A stretch of 64,000 bases of DNA from Bowmanella pacifica (GTDB taxonomy: Bacteria > Pseudomonadota > Gammaproteobacteria > Enterobacterales > Alteromonadaceae): assembly GCF_014645355.1 (NCBI RefSeq), contig NZ_BMLS01000001.1, forward strand, positions 1,364,001 to 1,428,000, written 5' to 3'. The stretch's first letter is position 1; every line of letters begins with the position of its first letter. A model generated the notes under the pieces. That model ran no database searches, was not told the DNA's origin, and saw nothing but the letters and a program-made list of their open reading frames with translations. The position numbers and the translations under genes were made by a program. This document shows positions 1 to 8,138 of the stretch, one piece after another.

Positions 1-144
1 AGCGGTGGTGAAGACAGACTGACCGAGAATGTCAGCCTGAACTTTGCCAAAGTGAAGGTGGAATACAAGGAACAGTCCAAAGACGGCTCTGGTGTTGCCG
101 GTCCGGAATTCGGCTGGAACATCGAAGAAAACGTAGCCGCCTAA
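1..144 (+). CDS. hcp: Hcp (TssD) tube protein, C-terminal end
   Basis: This is a 47-codon open frame running in from the window edge and ending at TAA 142-144, so only the C-terminus is present. The visible residues (ENVSLNFAKVKVEYKEQ, then a glycine-rich turn and FGWNIEENVAA) match the last beta strands of Hcp, whose hexameric rings stack into the inner tube of the type VI secretion apparatus. It lies directly upstream of tagJ-tssE-tssF-tssG-clpV, which supports the call. Family assignment is from motif recognition on a fragment. The start and most of the protein are outside the window. Confidence 0.85.
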   Translation, partial: SGGEDRLTENVSLNFAKVKVEYKEQSKDGSGVAGPEFGWNIEENVAA

Positions 145-155
145 CCAGCGTGGAT

Positions 156-189
156 ACCGGGCTTAGGTTATCTCAACGGGCCCGGTTTA
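156..189 (+). terminator. Possible hairpin attenuator after hcp
   Basis: A 7-bp inverted repeat, ACCGGGC (156-162) and GCCCGGT (180-186), has a 17-nt loop and is followed by TTT. It sits between hcp and tagJ. Such a structure could reduce read-through so that Hcp is made in excess over the baseplate proteins, but the loop is long and the T run short, so the call is weak. Confidence 0.3.
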
Positions 190-214
190 CTCCTACAACA
201 ATGGATTTTTCCCG

Positions 215-1006
215 ATGTCTAATGCCGAACAATGCCTCAAGCAAGGCGATCTGCCTGCGGCACTCAGCGAATTGCAAGCCGCCATTAAACAGCAACCCGC
301 CAACCTTGAGCTACGCGTATTTTTGTTCCAGCTTTTGGCATTGATGGGCGAATGGAATCGCGCCCTGTCACAACTTGACGTGCTTAAGAATCTGGACGAC
401 GCCAATCTGGCTATGTACCACACCTATAAGCCGGCACTGTTTGCCGAAGTGATGCGTAGTGACGTGTTCACCGGGCGGCGATCTCCTTTGTTATTTGGCC
501 AACCCGAACCTTGGATGGCGCTTTGCATTCAAGCACTGAATGCCTCCGCGCAGCAACAATATGCGCAAGCCGAAGCACTCAGAAGCGAGGCATTCGAGCT
601 AGCTCCGGCTTCCTCGGGTCAGGTAGACGGACAGAGTTTTGCCTGGATAGCCGATGCCGACAGCCGTATCGGGCCTTTTTTAGAAGCCATAGTTCAAGGC
701 ACCTATTACTGGATCCCCTTTAGCCGCATTCAACGTATCGACCTGCAAGCACCGGAAGATTTGCGAGATTTGGTGTGGTTGCCAGTGCATCTGACCTGGA
801 CAAACGGTGGTCAGGATGTTGCCTTGTTGCCATGCCGTTATCCGGGTTCTCAGAGCAGTGAAGATGCGCAAATCCAAATGGCACGCAAAACCCAGTGGCA
901 GGAGAATGGCAATGAATATCAAGGTGAGGGTCAACGCATCTTTGCAACAGATGCTGACGAATATCCCTTGTTGTCCATTCGCCAGATAACCCTCAACAAC
1001 GCTTAG
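215..1006 (+). CDS. tagJ: T6SS accessory protein TagJ/ImpE
   Basis: A 263-residue protein of the ImpE/SciE/TagJ family. The N-terminal 60 residues are a TPR-like helical repeat (CLKQGDLPAALSELQAAI, then paired helices). The C-terminal part carries the family's WIADADSRIGP and YYWIPFSRI segments followed by a WLPVHLTW stretch. In systems that have it, TagJ associates with the sheath and the ClpV ATPase and is linked to sheath disassembly (known of the family). Its position between hcp and tssE, and clpV further down the same run of genes, fit that role. The ATG at 215 is chosen; no strong Shine-Dalgarno (SD) sequence is visible. Confidence 0.85.
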   Translation: MSNAEQCLKQGDLPAALSELQAAIKQQPANLELRVFLFQLLALMGEWNRALSQLDVLKNLDDANLAMYHTYKPALFAEVMRSDVFTGRRSPLLFGQPEPWMALCIQALNASAQQQYAQAEALRSEAFELAPASSGQVDGQSFAWIADADSRIGPFLEAIVQGTYYWIPFSRIQRIDLQAPEDLRDLVWLPVHLTWTNGGQDVALLPCRYPGSQSSEDAQIQMARKTQWQENGNEYQGEGQRIFATDADEYPLLSIRQITLNNA

Positions 1007-1029
1007 TAGCCCAAAGCGAGACAAGGAAG

Positions 1030-1560
1030 ATGGCCGAGCTTTTTCAACAGCATAAATTGCAACCATCCTTATTGGATCGGCTGACCGATGACGTATTGCT
1101 GCAACAAACGCCCCAGGGAGAGTCACATCAGGCTTCCGACAACATAGAAAAGTTTTTCATCAGCGCACGAAAGTTGCGGGAGGTGGTAATTCGCGATCTA
1201 TCCTGGTTATTGAATTCGGTGAACCTTGAAACTGTAGAGGATCTGACGCCTTATCCTTATGTTGCGCAGTCGGTAGTGAATTATGGCGTACCTGAATTAA
1301 CCGGCAGCATCGTCTCGCAATTGGAGCCTTCTCAACTGCAGAAAAAGCTGCACCGCATCATCCTATGTTATGAGCCGAGAATTCTGCCAGCTACCCTTCA
1401 GGTCAGGGTAAAAAAAACCGGCCAGATGTCCAGAAACGCCCTGCGCTTTGAAATTGAGTGTGATATTTGGGGCCAACCTGTGCCAGAGCACCTGAGCGTC
1501 CAATCTGAGCTGGATTTAGATACCGGCGCCGTTACCTTGCATAAGCAAAAAGCGGGTTGA
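1030..1560 (+). CDS. tssE: T6SS baseplate protein TssE (gp25-like)
   Basis: A 176-residue protein with the lysozyme-like/gp25 baseplate wedge fold: the N-terminus reads LQPSLLDRLTD, the middle has LREVVIRDLSWLLNS and SVVNYGVPEL, and the C-terminus has the FEIECDIWGQPVPE strand. TssE forms the T6SS baseplate wedge with TssF, TssG and TssK and is needed to nucleate sheath assembly. An AAGGA-type SD (1023-1028) sits just before ATG 1030. The gene ends one base before the tssF start, so the two are probably translationally coupled. The length is slightly long for the family because of an N-terminal extension. Confidence 0.9.
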   Translation: MAELFQQHKLQPSLLDRLTDDVLLQQTPQGESHQASDNIEKFFISARKLREVVIRDLSWLLNSVNLETVEDLTPYPYVAQSVVNYGVPELTGSIVSQLEPSQLQKKLHRIILCYEPRILPATLQVRVKKTGQMSRNALRFEIECDIWGQPVPEHLSVQSELDLDTGAVTLHKQKAG

Positions 1561-1561
1561 T

Positions 1562-3439
1562 ATGGATCCGCTCTTTCTCAAACATTATGAACGGGAACTG
1601 CAATTTATTCGCGAGATGGGGGCGGAGTATGCCACTGAGTTCCCACGTATAGCAGGACGTTTAGGGATAGAGGGCGTGGAAACCTCAGACCCTTATGTCG
1701 AAAGGCTGTATGAAGGTTTTGCATTTTTGGCTGCCCGTTTACATATGCGCATTGATGCAGAGTATCCCAGGTTTACCCAAAACCTGATGAACATTCTCTA
1801 CCCGCAATATCTGGCACCAACCCCATCCCTGGCCATAGTACAAATTACCCCGGAGCCCCAGGCCAGCCTCGAACAAGGTTGTCTTATCCCTCGGGATACC
1901 GCGCTAAAAGGGAATCGCAGAGAAGGGGATCAAAGCGCCTGCGAATACCGCAGTTGTCACGATGTTACCCTATGGCCGGTCGCCATTAGCGAAGCCAGTT
2001 ACTTCACCAATATGGCGCTGATAAAAGACATGCCGCTGGCGGGCTATAAACCCAAAGCCGGGCTTAAATTAACCTTTCAAAGCACAGACGAACAACCGTT
2101 ACCCCAGGGTTTTCTGGACCATATCAAACTCTACCTGGCTGGTCATAACCACTTGGCCGTGCGTTTGTATGAACAACTTTTCGCAAACACTTGCGCAATA
2201 CTGGCCTGTTCGCCGTCTCCCGATGAAAACTGGTTGGAGATCTTTACGCCGCAACACTTGCAGCAAGGCAGCCTGGACAATCAAAAGGGTATGTTTCCTG
2301 AGGATCCTCGCAGCTTTTCAGGCTATCGTTTGCTGCGTGAGTATTTTGCCTTTGCCGACCATTTGCTATTTGCCGATTTCACGACGCTAGGTAAGAAACT
2401 CAAAGGTTACCAAAGCAAAACCTTACAATTGATTGTGCTGTTTGACCGCCCGGATCCGGAATTAGAACAGCGCGTATCAGCGGAGGACTTTGCCTTATTC
2501 TGCACACCCGTAATTAATCTCTTTCCTAAACGCTCCGACCGTATTCACCTGAGTACCCGAGACGAAGAGTATCACCTGGTAGTAGATCGCACCCGCCCCC
2601 TGGATTTCGAAGTGTTTCAGATCAACAAGGTGAAAGGGTATGGCGATCAGGCAGACGACCAAAAGGAATTTCTGCCGTTTTATGCCTGTTATGACCTGAC
2701 CGATTTTCCCGAGCATTCCGCCTTTTATACTTTCCGCCAGGAAAGACGACGTTTATCCACCCACCAACGCAGGCACGGCCCTCGCTCTAATTATATAGGC
2801 AGCGAGACTTTTGTTTCCTTGGTAAATGGCAGAGAAGCCCAGGAAAACGGGGGCTTTAAACAGTTGGAAGTCCACACATTGTGCACTAACCGTGACCTCC
2901 CCATTCATATGCCGGTAGGTAAGGGCAGCACCGACTTTACCCTGGATGTCAGTGCCCCTGTGGTCAGCATTCGCTGCATAAAAGGCCCCACTAAACCTAG
3001 ACCCTCTCTGGCCCATGAGCAGGGTGAGTCGGCCTGGCGACTGATCAATCAGTTATCACTCAATTATTTGTCACTAACCGACCAGGACAACAAGCAAGGC
3101 GCGGCGGCACTGCGCAGCATTCTGAAACTCTATGGTGACCAGCAAGATCCGGTAATCAGCAAACAAATAGACGGCTTACGTTCGATTCAGACCCGGCAAG
3201 TCACCAGGCGTAAACCAGGCGGCGGGCCTATTGCCTTTATCAATGGCCTGGAGATCACCCTGACCTTTGACGAAAGCGCCTTCTCAGGGGCCAGCTGCTT
3301 CCTGCTTGGGGCCGTTTTAGAACGTTTTTTTGCACTTTATGTATCGATTAATTCCTTTACCCAAACCCTGGTCACAACTCAGGAACGTGGAGAGATTGCC
3401 AGATGGCCCATAAGAGCGGGACAACGTCAGGTTATCTGA
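1562..3439 (+). CDS. tssF: T6SS baseplate protein TssF
   Basis: A 625-residue TssF/VasA/ImpG protein. The N-terminus MDPLFLKHYERELQFIREMG with the following EFPRIAGRLG and DPYVERLYEGFAFLAARL is highly characteristic of the family, as is the C-terminal ASCFLLGAVLERFFALYVS segment. TssF and TssG form the heteromeric wedge core of the baseplate (established for the family). The start ATG at 1562 overlaps no upstream codon; spacing from the tssE stop is one base. Length is typical. The 3' end overlaps tssG by 37 nt. Confidence 0.95.
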   Translation: MDPLFLKHYERELQFIREMGAEYATEFPRIAGRLGIEGVETSDPYVERLYEGFAFLAARLHMRIDAEYPRFTQNLMNILYPQYLAPTPSLAIVQITPEPQASLEQGCLIPRDTALKGNRREGDQSACEYRSCHDVTLWPVAISEASYFTNMALIKDMPLAGYKPKAGLKLTFQSTDEQPLPQGFLDHIKLYLAGHNHLAVRLYEQLFANTCAILACSPSPDENWLEIFTPQHLQQGSLDNQKGMFPEDPRSFSGYRLLREYFAFADHLLFADFTTLGKKLKGYQSKTLQLIVLFDRPDPELEQRVSAEDFALFCTPVINLFPKRSDRIHLSTRDEEYHLVVDRTRPLDFEVFQINKVKGYGDQADDQKEFLPFYACYDLTDFPEHSAFYTFRQERRRLSTHQRRHGPRSNYIGSETFVSLVNGREAQENGGFKQLEVHTLCTNRDLPIHMPVGKGSTDFTLDVSAPVVSIRCIKGPTKPRPSLAHEQGESAWRLINQLSLNYLSLTDQDNKQGAAALRSILKLYGDQQDPVISKQIDGLRSIQTRQVTRRKPGGGPIAFINGLEITLTFDESAFSGASCFLLGAVLERFFALYVSINSFTQTLVTTQERGEIARWPIRAGQRQVI

Positions 3440-4422
3440 CGCTCTACCGACAATTACAACAAGAACCCTTTAAGTTCGGGTTCTATTCCGCCCTGCGCAG
3501 AATAGAAAGGCTGGCGGATGGCGATCTGCAGCTTGGTAAAACCGCCCGGCCCAAAGACGATCCCATCCGCTTAGGCCAAACACCCTCTATGCTGTTCGCC
3601 CCCTCCACGCTATCGGAATTTATCAGCTCAGGGCGGCACAAACCCAAGCTAGATGTGTTGTTTTTTGGTTTGTACGGACCCAATGGACCACTGCCCCTGC
3701 ATCTGACGGAATATGTCCGGGATCGCTTGCGCAATCACGCCGACCACAGCATGGCTCGCTTCTGCGATATTTTTCATCACCGGTTTTTATCGTTTTTCTA
3801 TCGTAGCTGGGCCGACGCCCAACCTACAGTCAATCTGGACAGACCCCAAACCGACAGGTTTGTGATGCGGGTTGGGAGCTTGATGGGTATTGGCATTCCA
3901 GAATGTCGTGCCAGAGACAGCTTACCTGACTTCGCCAAACTGCATATGGCAGCCAGAATGGCCCAGCGTAATAAGAACGCCGAAGGCTTGTGCGCCATGA
4001 TCAACCATTATTTCGGCCTTGCAGTAACCCTCGAATCCTTTGTCGGTCAATGGCTCAGCATAGACACCAGCGAACAGCTTTGCTTGGGCCGCAATGCCGA
4101 GTCAGGCCAGTTAGGCATTACCAGTAATTTAGGCAGCAGGGTATGGCAATGCCAGGGCAAATTCAGATTAATCCTGGGGCCCATGTCATTGTCGAAATAC
4201 CAGACGTTTCTGCCTGGCGGCAAGAATTTATGCAGGCTGAAAGACCTGGTTAGACATTATTTGAACGATGAACTGGACTGGGATATCAGGCTTATTCTGG
4301 CGCAAGAGGAAGCACAAGGCGTCAGATTGGGACAGTCTGGCTCACTGGGCTGGACAACTTGGGTACTTGCCAATATGCCCAAAGAAGACCTACAAGACCT
4401 TGTTCTGGCAGGGCAAGCGTAG
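3403..4422 (+). CDS. tssG: T6SS baseplate protein TssG
   Basis: A 339-residue TssG/VasB/ImpH protein. The diagnostic FKFGFYSALRRIERLA region lies near residue 30, followed by the PLHLTEYVRDRLRN and FCDIFHHRFLSFFYRSW segments typical of the family. It partners TssF in the baseplate wedge. The reading frame begins inside tssF, giving a 37-nt overlap. No later ATG fits the family N-terminus better, so the overlap is probably real and couples TssG synthesis to TssF. It ends 21 nt before clpV. Confidence 0.93.
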   Translation: MAHKSGTTSGYLTLYRQLQQEPFKFGFYSALRRIERLADGDLQLGKTARPKDDPIRLGQTPSMLFAPSTLSEFISSGRHKPKLDVLFFGLYGPNGPLPLHLTEYVRDRLRNHADHSMARFCDIFHHRFLSFFYRSWADAQPTVNLDRPQTDRFVMRVGSLMGIGIPECRARDSLPDFAKLHMAARMAQRNKNAEGLCAMINHYFGLAVTLESFVGQWLSIDTSEQLCLGRNAESGQLGITSNLGSRVWQCQGKFRLILGPMSLSKYQTFLPGGKNLCRLKDLVRHYLNDELDWDIRLILAQEEAQGVRLGQSGSLGWTTWVLANMPKEDLQDLVLAGQA

Positions 4423-4443
4423 ATAAATAATGGGAGAACAATC

Positions 4444-7119
4444 ATGTCCGAGATAAGCCGCTCCACCCTGTTTGGCAAACTAAACAAGCTTTCTTACAAA
4501 GCCATTGAGGGCGCTACCGTATTTTGCAAAATGCGCGGCAATCCCTATGTGGAGCTGGTGCACTGGATTCAGCAGATTCTGCAACTCCAGGACTCAGATC
4601 TGCATCGCATTATCAAGTATTTTGAACTTAACCCTGCCACTCTTGCTCGCGACATTACCGAGGCACTGGATACCTTACCCCGCGGCTCTACTTCCATTAC
4701 CGACTTATCCGCACACCTGGAAGAAGCCGTAGAACGTGCCTGGGTATATGGCAGTTTGATGTTTAACGAGGCCCAAATTCGCACCGGCTACCTGATGGTA
4801 GGGGCGGTAAAAACCCGCTCCTTGATGAATAACCTAAAAGCCATCAGCGGCGAGTTTGCCAAGATCGATGCAGAAAATCTGACCAACCGTTTCGCCGGTA
4901 TAGTGCAAGGCTCCCCCGAAACCGGCCAAACCGCTACTGATGGCTTCTCGGCTGCAGCCCCAGGTGAAGCCAGCGGCGCTATGGCACCAGCTCAAATGGG
5001 CAAGAATGAGGCCCTGCAACGTTTTACCGTTAATTTAACCGCCCAGGCGGCAAGCACAGACATGGATCCCATTGTTGGCCGCGATGAAGAGATCCGTCAG
5101 ATTGTGGATATTCTGATGCGTCGTCGGCAAAACAATCCCATTCTGACCGGCGAAGCCGGAGTAGGTAAAACCGCCGTGGTGGAAGGTTTTGCCCAGCGGA
5201 TTGCGGCAGGTGATGTACCTCCGCCGCTAAAAGATGTGGAACTCAGAGTACTGGATGTGGGCCTTTTACAGGCAGGTGCCAGTATGAAAGGGGAATTTGA
5301 AGAACGCCTGAAGCAAGTTATCGAAGAAGTACAGTCATCGGAAAAGCCGATTATTTTATTTATCGACGAGGCCCACACCTTAGTGGGCGCAGGCGGTGCA
5401 GCGGGTACCGGAGATGCTGCCAACCTGCTTAAACCGGCCCTGGCACGCGGCACCTTGCGCACTATTGCAGCCACCACCTGGGCCGAATACAAAAAGCATA
5501 TTGAAAAAGATCCCGCCTTAACCCGCCGTTTCCAGGTAGTTCAAGTTCCCGAGCCAGACGAAGACAAAGCTATTCTGATGATGCGTGGCGTGGCCAGCAA
5601 GCTCGAGCAACATCACAAAGTACAATTATTGGATGAAGCCATTGAGGCCGCCGTCAAGCTGTCGCATCGCTATATACCGGCCCGGCAACTGCCCGATAAG
5701 TCAGTAAGCTTGCTGGATACCGCCTGCGCCAGGGTGGCTATCAGCCAGCATGCCGTGCCAGCTCAGGTGGAAGACACCCGCCGTCGCATTGATGCGCTAC
5801 AGGTGGAACTGGCGATCCTGGAACGGGAGTCAGCCATGGGCAGCGAACATCAGCTTCGCTGCGACAAGCTCAATGACGCGCTAAAGGGTGAACAAAGCTT
5901 ATTAAGTGAGCTGGAGCAAAAATGGCAGGACGAAAAGCAACTTGTGGATCAAATCCTGTCGCTCAGAGCCAGGATCCGTGCAGCACGAGGCGAAGTAGAT
6001 AGTGAAATTAATGCGCCAGAACAGCCGGAAGACGTAGCTACTCTGTTGAATGAGCTTAAAGCCTTGCAGAAGGAACTCTCGCAGATGCAGGGCGAATCGC
6101 CCTTAATTCTCCCCACCGTCGACGAACAAGCTGTAGCGGCCGTGGTACAGGACTGGACCGGCATTCCGGTCGGGCGGATGGTCAAAGATGAAATCACCAC
6201 GATTCTAAAGCTCGCCGATACTTTGGAGCAGCGCATTATTGGTCAGCGTCATGCACTGGAGATGATCGCCAAACGTATCCAAACCTCAAGAGCCAGACTG
6301 GATAACCCGAACAAACCTATTGGCGTATTTATGCTGGCGGGTACCTCGGGCGTAGGTAAAACCGAAACCGCTTTAGCACTGGCGGAGGCGCTATACGGCG
6401 GCGAGCATAATGTTATCACCATCAATATGAGCGAGTACCAGGAAGCCCATACGGTATCCAGCCTTAAAGGCGCTCCTCCGGGTTATGTGGGTTATGGTGA
6501 GGGTGGGGTATTAACCGAAGCCGTCAGGCGTAAACCCTACAGCGTGGTGTTGCTCGACGAAGTCGAAAAAGCCCATCCCGATGTGCATGAAATTTTCTTC
6601 CAGGTGTTTGACAAAGGCTGGATGGAAGATGGTGAGGGCAGGGTTATCGATTTTAAAAACACCCTGATCTTACTTACCACCAATGCCGGTACTGAGCTAA
6701 TCAGCAGCCTGTGTGCCGACCCTGAGCTTATGCCTGAGCCGGACGGCATTGCTAGTGCGCTGCGGGAGCCATTACTCAAAGTGTTTCCCCCGGCCTTACT
6801 CGGCAGGCTGGTAGTGATTCCTTATTACCCGCTAAACGATGACATGATCGCCGCCATTATCCGTCTGCAACTGGGCCGTATAGAGGAACGTATCCGCCAG
6901 AATTACGACATTCCTTTTACCTACGACGATGAGGTCATTGCCTTGATTGGCAAACGTTGTACCGAGCTTGAAAGCGGCGGCCGTATGGTAGACGCCATAC
7001 TGACCAACAGCATCCTACCCACCATATCAGAGGTCTTTCTAAATAATATGCTGGCAGGTAAGGCAGCGCAGAAAGTCCATTTGAAAGTGGAAGATGGGGA
7101 TTTTAAATATGAGATATAA
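4444..7119 (+). CDS. clpV: T6SS sheath-recycling ATPase ClpV (TssH)
   Basis: An 891-residue Hsp100/ClpB-type AAA+ protein. The N domain begins MSEISRSTLFGKLNKLSYKA, which is ClpV-like and not ClpB-like. The first AAA module has Walker A GEAGVGKT near residue 236 and Walker B IILFIDEAHTL. A middle coiled region (about 430-560) follows, and the second module has GTSGVGKT near 636. ClpV hexamers extract and unfold contracted TssB/TssC sheath to recycle it. A clear SD (GGGAGAA, 4431-4437) precedes ATG 4444. The gene closes the structural run; composition changes sharply right after it. Confidence 0.95.
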   Translation: MSEISRSTLFGKLNKLSYKAIEGATVFCKMRGNPYVELVHWIQQILQLQDSDLHRIIKYFELNPATLARDITEALDTLPRGSTSITDLSAHLEEAVERAWVYGSLMFNEAQIRTGYLMVGAVKTRSLMNNLKAISGEFAKIDAENLTNRFAGIVQGSPETGQTATDGFSAAAPGEASGAMAPAQMGKNEALQRFTVNLTAQAASTDMDPIVGRDEEIRQIVDILMRRRQNNPILTGEAGVGKTAVVEGFAQRIAAGDVPPPLKDVELRVLDVGLLQAGASMKGEFEERLKQVIEEVQSSEKPIILFIDEAHTLVGAGGAAGTGDAANLLKPALARGTLRTIAATTWAEYKKHIEKDPALTRRFQVVQVPEPDEDKAILMMRGVASKLEQHHKVQLLDEAIEAAVKLSHRYIPARQLPDKSVSLLDTACARVAISQHAVPAQVEDTRRRIDALQVELAILERESAMGSEHQLRCDKLNDALKGEQSLLSELEQKWQDEKQLVDQILSLRARIRAARGEVDSEINAPEQPEDVATLLNELKALQKELSQMQGESPLILPTVDEQAVAAVVQDWTGIPVGRMVKDEITTILKLADTLEQRIIGQRHALEMIAKRIQTSRARLDNPNKPIGVFMLAGTSGVGKTETALALAEALYGGEHNVITINMSEYQEAHTVSSLKGAPPGYVGYGEGGVLTEAVRRKPYSVVLLDEVEKAHPDVHEIFFQVFDKGWMEDGEGRVIDFKNTLILLTTNAGTELISSLCADPELMPEPDGIASALREPLLKVFPPALLGRLVVIPYYPLNDDMIAAIIRLQLGRIEERIRQNYDIPFTYDDEVIALIGKRCTELESGGRMVDAILTNSILPTISEVFLNNMLAGKAAQKVHLKVEDGDFKYEI

Positions 7120-7124
7120 AAGAT

Positions 7125-7652
7125 ATGGAAATCATAACCGAGATTAAGATATTTCTGGGCTTTATGCATGATGCATTAGGGCAGGTGCTTGAAACCAGCT
7201 TCCCATACTTACTTACCTTCATCGCTTTAGCATTTATAATAATTGGTTTTGTCTGCTTATTTAGCAAAATTGAAGGAACGGTACTATTTGACAACAAGCC
7301 CCTAAGAAACATCACCGTTACCAGAAAAGTTGACTGGAACATACCTAAAAAAACATACATTGATTCGACTAAAACTGATGAAAATGGGAAATTCAAATTT
7401 GGAACACTTTATCGTTTTCTCCCAATACCATTAAATGGTCTATTACACCCATTAATAAGGCAGGAAATTAATATAAGTTTCAACCAGAAAGATTATTGCG
7501 TATGGAGCCACACTAAAAGCAACTATGACAAAGGAAAAGAGACTGGGACAAACCCAATAAAAATGGAAATAGATTTTGGAATAAACAATAAATATCAAGG
7601 TAAAAATAAGTATGGAGAAATTTACTACGGAATAGGGAAGCTTGTAAAGTGA
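7125..7652 (+). CDS. Putative membrane-anchored T6SS lipase immunity protein (DUF6795-like), copy 1
   Basis: A 175-residue protein with one hydrophobic segment (about residues 27-46), then a domain that would face the periplasm. That domain has a transthyretin/CNA-B-like opening (IEGTVLFDNKPLRNITV) and the KTDENGKFKF turn, resembling what I recall as DUF6795. It is a paralogue of the next gene: both share EG.V..(N).P, T(D)..G.F.F, a YxxGxExGxxPI block and a terminal YYGI(G/C)K. It lies directly after clpV and two genes before a lipase in an AT-rich segment. Lipase effectors act in the periplasm, where their immunity proteins are found, so an immunity role is inferred from context. No catalytic motif is visible. 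Confidence 0.6.
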   Translation: MEIITEIKIFLGFMHDALGQVLETSFPYLLTFIALAFIIIGFVCLFSKIEGTVLFDNKPLRNITVTRKVDWNIPKKTYIDSTKTDENGKFKFGTLYRFLPIPLNGLLHPLIRQEINISFNQKDYCVWSHTKSNYDKGKETGTNPIKMEIDFGINNKYQGKNKYGEIYYGIGKLVK

Positions 7653-8119
7653 AAAAAAATACACTTATTCCACTAGTGATCTTATTGTCATTTTTTTCTA
7701 AAGGAGTCAACTCCATGGGTTTATTTTCAAAATCAATGTTTACTGAAGTTGAAGGTGTTGTACTACTAAATGGCGAGCCTGTAGAAGGGGCGGAGGTAAT
7801 AAGTAGTTATGATTGGTCGGCAAAAGATGAGAAGAAAAGTAAAACAGTAACAACAGATAAGAATGGAAGGTTTTTTTTTGAAGAATGGAAAAGCCAGTCA
7901 ATTTTATCTTTAGTTTTTCCTATGCAACCAGTAATTTCTCAAAAAATAATAATTCGTTTTAAAGGCGAGGAATATACTGCCTGGAGAAATATAAAGAACA
8001 CTTATGGGACAGGAGATGAGGTAGGAAAGGCTCCTATAAGAATAGAGTGCGACTTAGAATCCGAATTTAAAGAACAGATTGAAGGTGGTTATTATGGAAT
8101 ATGCAAAATAGCTGATTAG
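7649..8119 (+). CDS. Putative T6SS lipase immunity protein (DUF6795-like), copy 2
   Basis: A 156-residue paralogue of the preceding protein. From GTG 7649, which overlaps the upstream stop as GTGA, the N-terminus MKKNTLIPLVILLSFFSKG looks like a signal peptide, giving a periplasmic product. A second possible start is ATG 7715 with AAAGGAG eight bases upstream, which would give a cytosolic protein starting MGLFSKSMFTEVEG. Both are plausible; the exported form fits protection against a periplasmic lipase better. The domain has VEGVVLLNGEPVEGAEV, TTDKNGRFFF and YGTGDEVGKAPI. Two tandem divergent copies suggest duplication, with one perhaps guarding against a foreign effector variant (inference). 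Confidence 0.6.
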   Translation: MKKNTLIPLVILLSFFSKGVNSMGLFSKSMFTEVEGVVLLNGEPVEGAEVISSYDWSAKDEKKSKTVTTDKNGRFFFEEWKSQSILSLVFPMQPVISQKIIIRFKGEEYTAWRNIKNTYGTGDEVGKAPIRIECDLESEFKEQIEGGYYGICKIAD

Positions 8120-8138
8120 CTTATAAATAGGAGGACAT

